From Candidatus Kuenenia stuttgartensis (lineage in GTDB: Bacteria > Planctomycetota > Planctomycetia > Planctomycetales > Planctomycetaceae), in assembly GCA_945861865.1 (NCBI GenBank), contig CAMAWN010000002.1:1-64000 (forward strand): DNA of 64,000 bases; not shown here. Direction: 5' to 3'. Positions within the stretch are counted from its first letter, which is position 1. The text below holds more notes on this DNA, generated by a model that searched no databases, was not told where the DNA came from, and was given only the letters and a program-made list of their open reading frames with translations.

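Noticed and set aside
14061-63962. Treating the TTG at 63962 as the true start codon of the giant protein
   Set aside because: The frame stays open to the window edge and there is no SD or signal peptide at 63962. The start is most likely outside the window.

Overview
The GC-rich window looks planctomycete-like; this taxonomic call is an inference from family content and a LEPR-XLL-type motif. It has three parts. (1) nt 1-8.7 kb is an accessory or mobile-element-like block. It holds a 5'-truncated coiled-coil-like ORF, two small conserved-looking ORFs, a protein resembling a divergent DNA polymerase III beta clamp, a tyrosine recombinase, a large serine recombinase, and a protein with a duplicated HTH-like unit ending at a strong intrinsic terminator. 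(2) nt 8.9-14.0 kb (minus strand) is a LEPR-XLL / parallel beta-helix / RTX surface-protein gene split by a complete IS4-family element (12085-13415; 16-bp terminal IRs with one mismatch; 9-bp TSD TGACGCAAT). Removing the IS and one TSD copy restores a single in-frame ORF of 3744 nt. (3) nt 14061 to the right window edge (minus strand) is one uninterrupted ORF of at least 16,633 codons, still open at the edge, so its N-terminus is missing. It encodes a giant repeat protein: putative HExxH domain, FG-GAP repeats, a very long ~54-aa beta-repeat array, RTX blocks, PPC-like domains, two paralogous 7-bladed lactonase-like propellers, delta-60 repeats, LRRs, LamG-like and golvesin-like domains, 17 ELWxxDGT repeats, PKD, VCBS and cadherin-like repeats, and a C-terminal RTX block. 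The most unusual observation is that several repeat or propeller modules appear inserted inside other domains (delta-60 inside an LRR, a propeller inside a jelly-roll-like domain, ELWxxDGT and a propeller inside a delta-60 array). No CRISPR array, rRNA or tRNA was recognised. All family assignments are by eye and need profile searches.
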